A stretch of 5,432 nucleotides of DNA from JAUZQZ01 sp964624255 (lineage in GTDB: Bacteria > Pseudomonadota > Zetaproteobacteria > Mariprofundales > Mariprofundaceae), in assembly GCA_964624255.1 (NCBI GenBank), contig CAZUWV010000094.1, positions 1-5,432 on the forward strand, given 5' to 3'. Positions 5,407-5,432 of this stretch are shown in pieces; the first letter of the stretch is position 1; the number at the start of each line of letters is the position of its first letter. The position numbers were made by a program, and so were the translations under genes. Below the pieces are notes generated by a model, which searched no databases, had not been told where the DNA came from, and saw nothing but the letters and a program-made list of their open reading frames with translations.

Positions 5407-5432
5407 GGATCTATTATTGTTTTTTGTCACAC

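Noticed and set aside
5052..5430. Minus-strand frames overlapping tRNA-Leu (translations containing GSRSRTGTSLRKPDFESG or GAGVEPALPCGNQI)
   Set aside because: These are the familiar spurious proteins made by translating the complement of a tRNA-Leu gene; the tRNA fold explains the sequence.

Overview
The window is the 3' end of a proteobacterial division and cell-wall (dcw) cluster followed by a small accessory interval that ends at a tRNA gene. The order ftsQ-ftsA-ftsZ-lpxC, all on the + strand, is typical of Gammaproteobacteria, Betaproteobacteria and Acidithiobacillia. LpxC shows the organism makes lipid A, so it is Gram-negative. I cannot fix the genus from this sequence alone; an Acidithiobacillus-like or other environmental chemolithotroph or aerobe is plausible but is inference.

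Positions 1-3020 hold the division genes. The C-terminal part of ftsQ overlaps the start of ftsA by one base. ftsA is followed by a 151-base spacer with two tandem hairpins, then ftsZ with a near-perfect Shine-Dalgarno sequence. FtsQ (periplasmic scaffold), FtsA (actin-like membrane tether) and FtsZ (tubulin-like GTPase) act together at the septum. After a 117-base spacer with a possible promoter, lpxC (3138-4049) encodes the committed step of lipid A synthesis.

Positions 4050-5266 differ in character. An intact alternative-oxidase gene (AOX-type diiron quinol oxidase) lies on the minus strand, convergent with lpxC. Upstream of it on the same strand is a decayed small membrane-protein gene. 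It has a good start and ribosome site, a one-base frameshift in a run of seven A, and one in-frame TGA inside a hydrophobic segment. The rest of its frame runs to the AOX start region. It resembles DUF2892-type two-helix membrane proteins, tentatively.

A 63-base MITE-like element with perfect 18-bp inverted repeats sits 9 bases in front of a complete tRNA-Leu(CAA) gene (5267-5353), which is followed by a possible terminator. An AOX gene, a broken neighbour, an IS-like element and a tRNA gene side by side suggest a remodelled insertion-prone spot at the edge of the conserved dcw cluster. I see no evidence of a wholly new multi-gene system. The broken gene, the MITE-like element and the AOX locus are the points worth following up.
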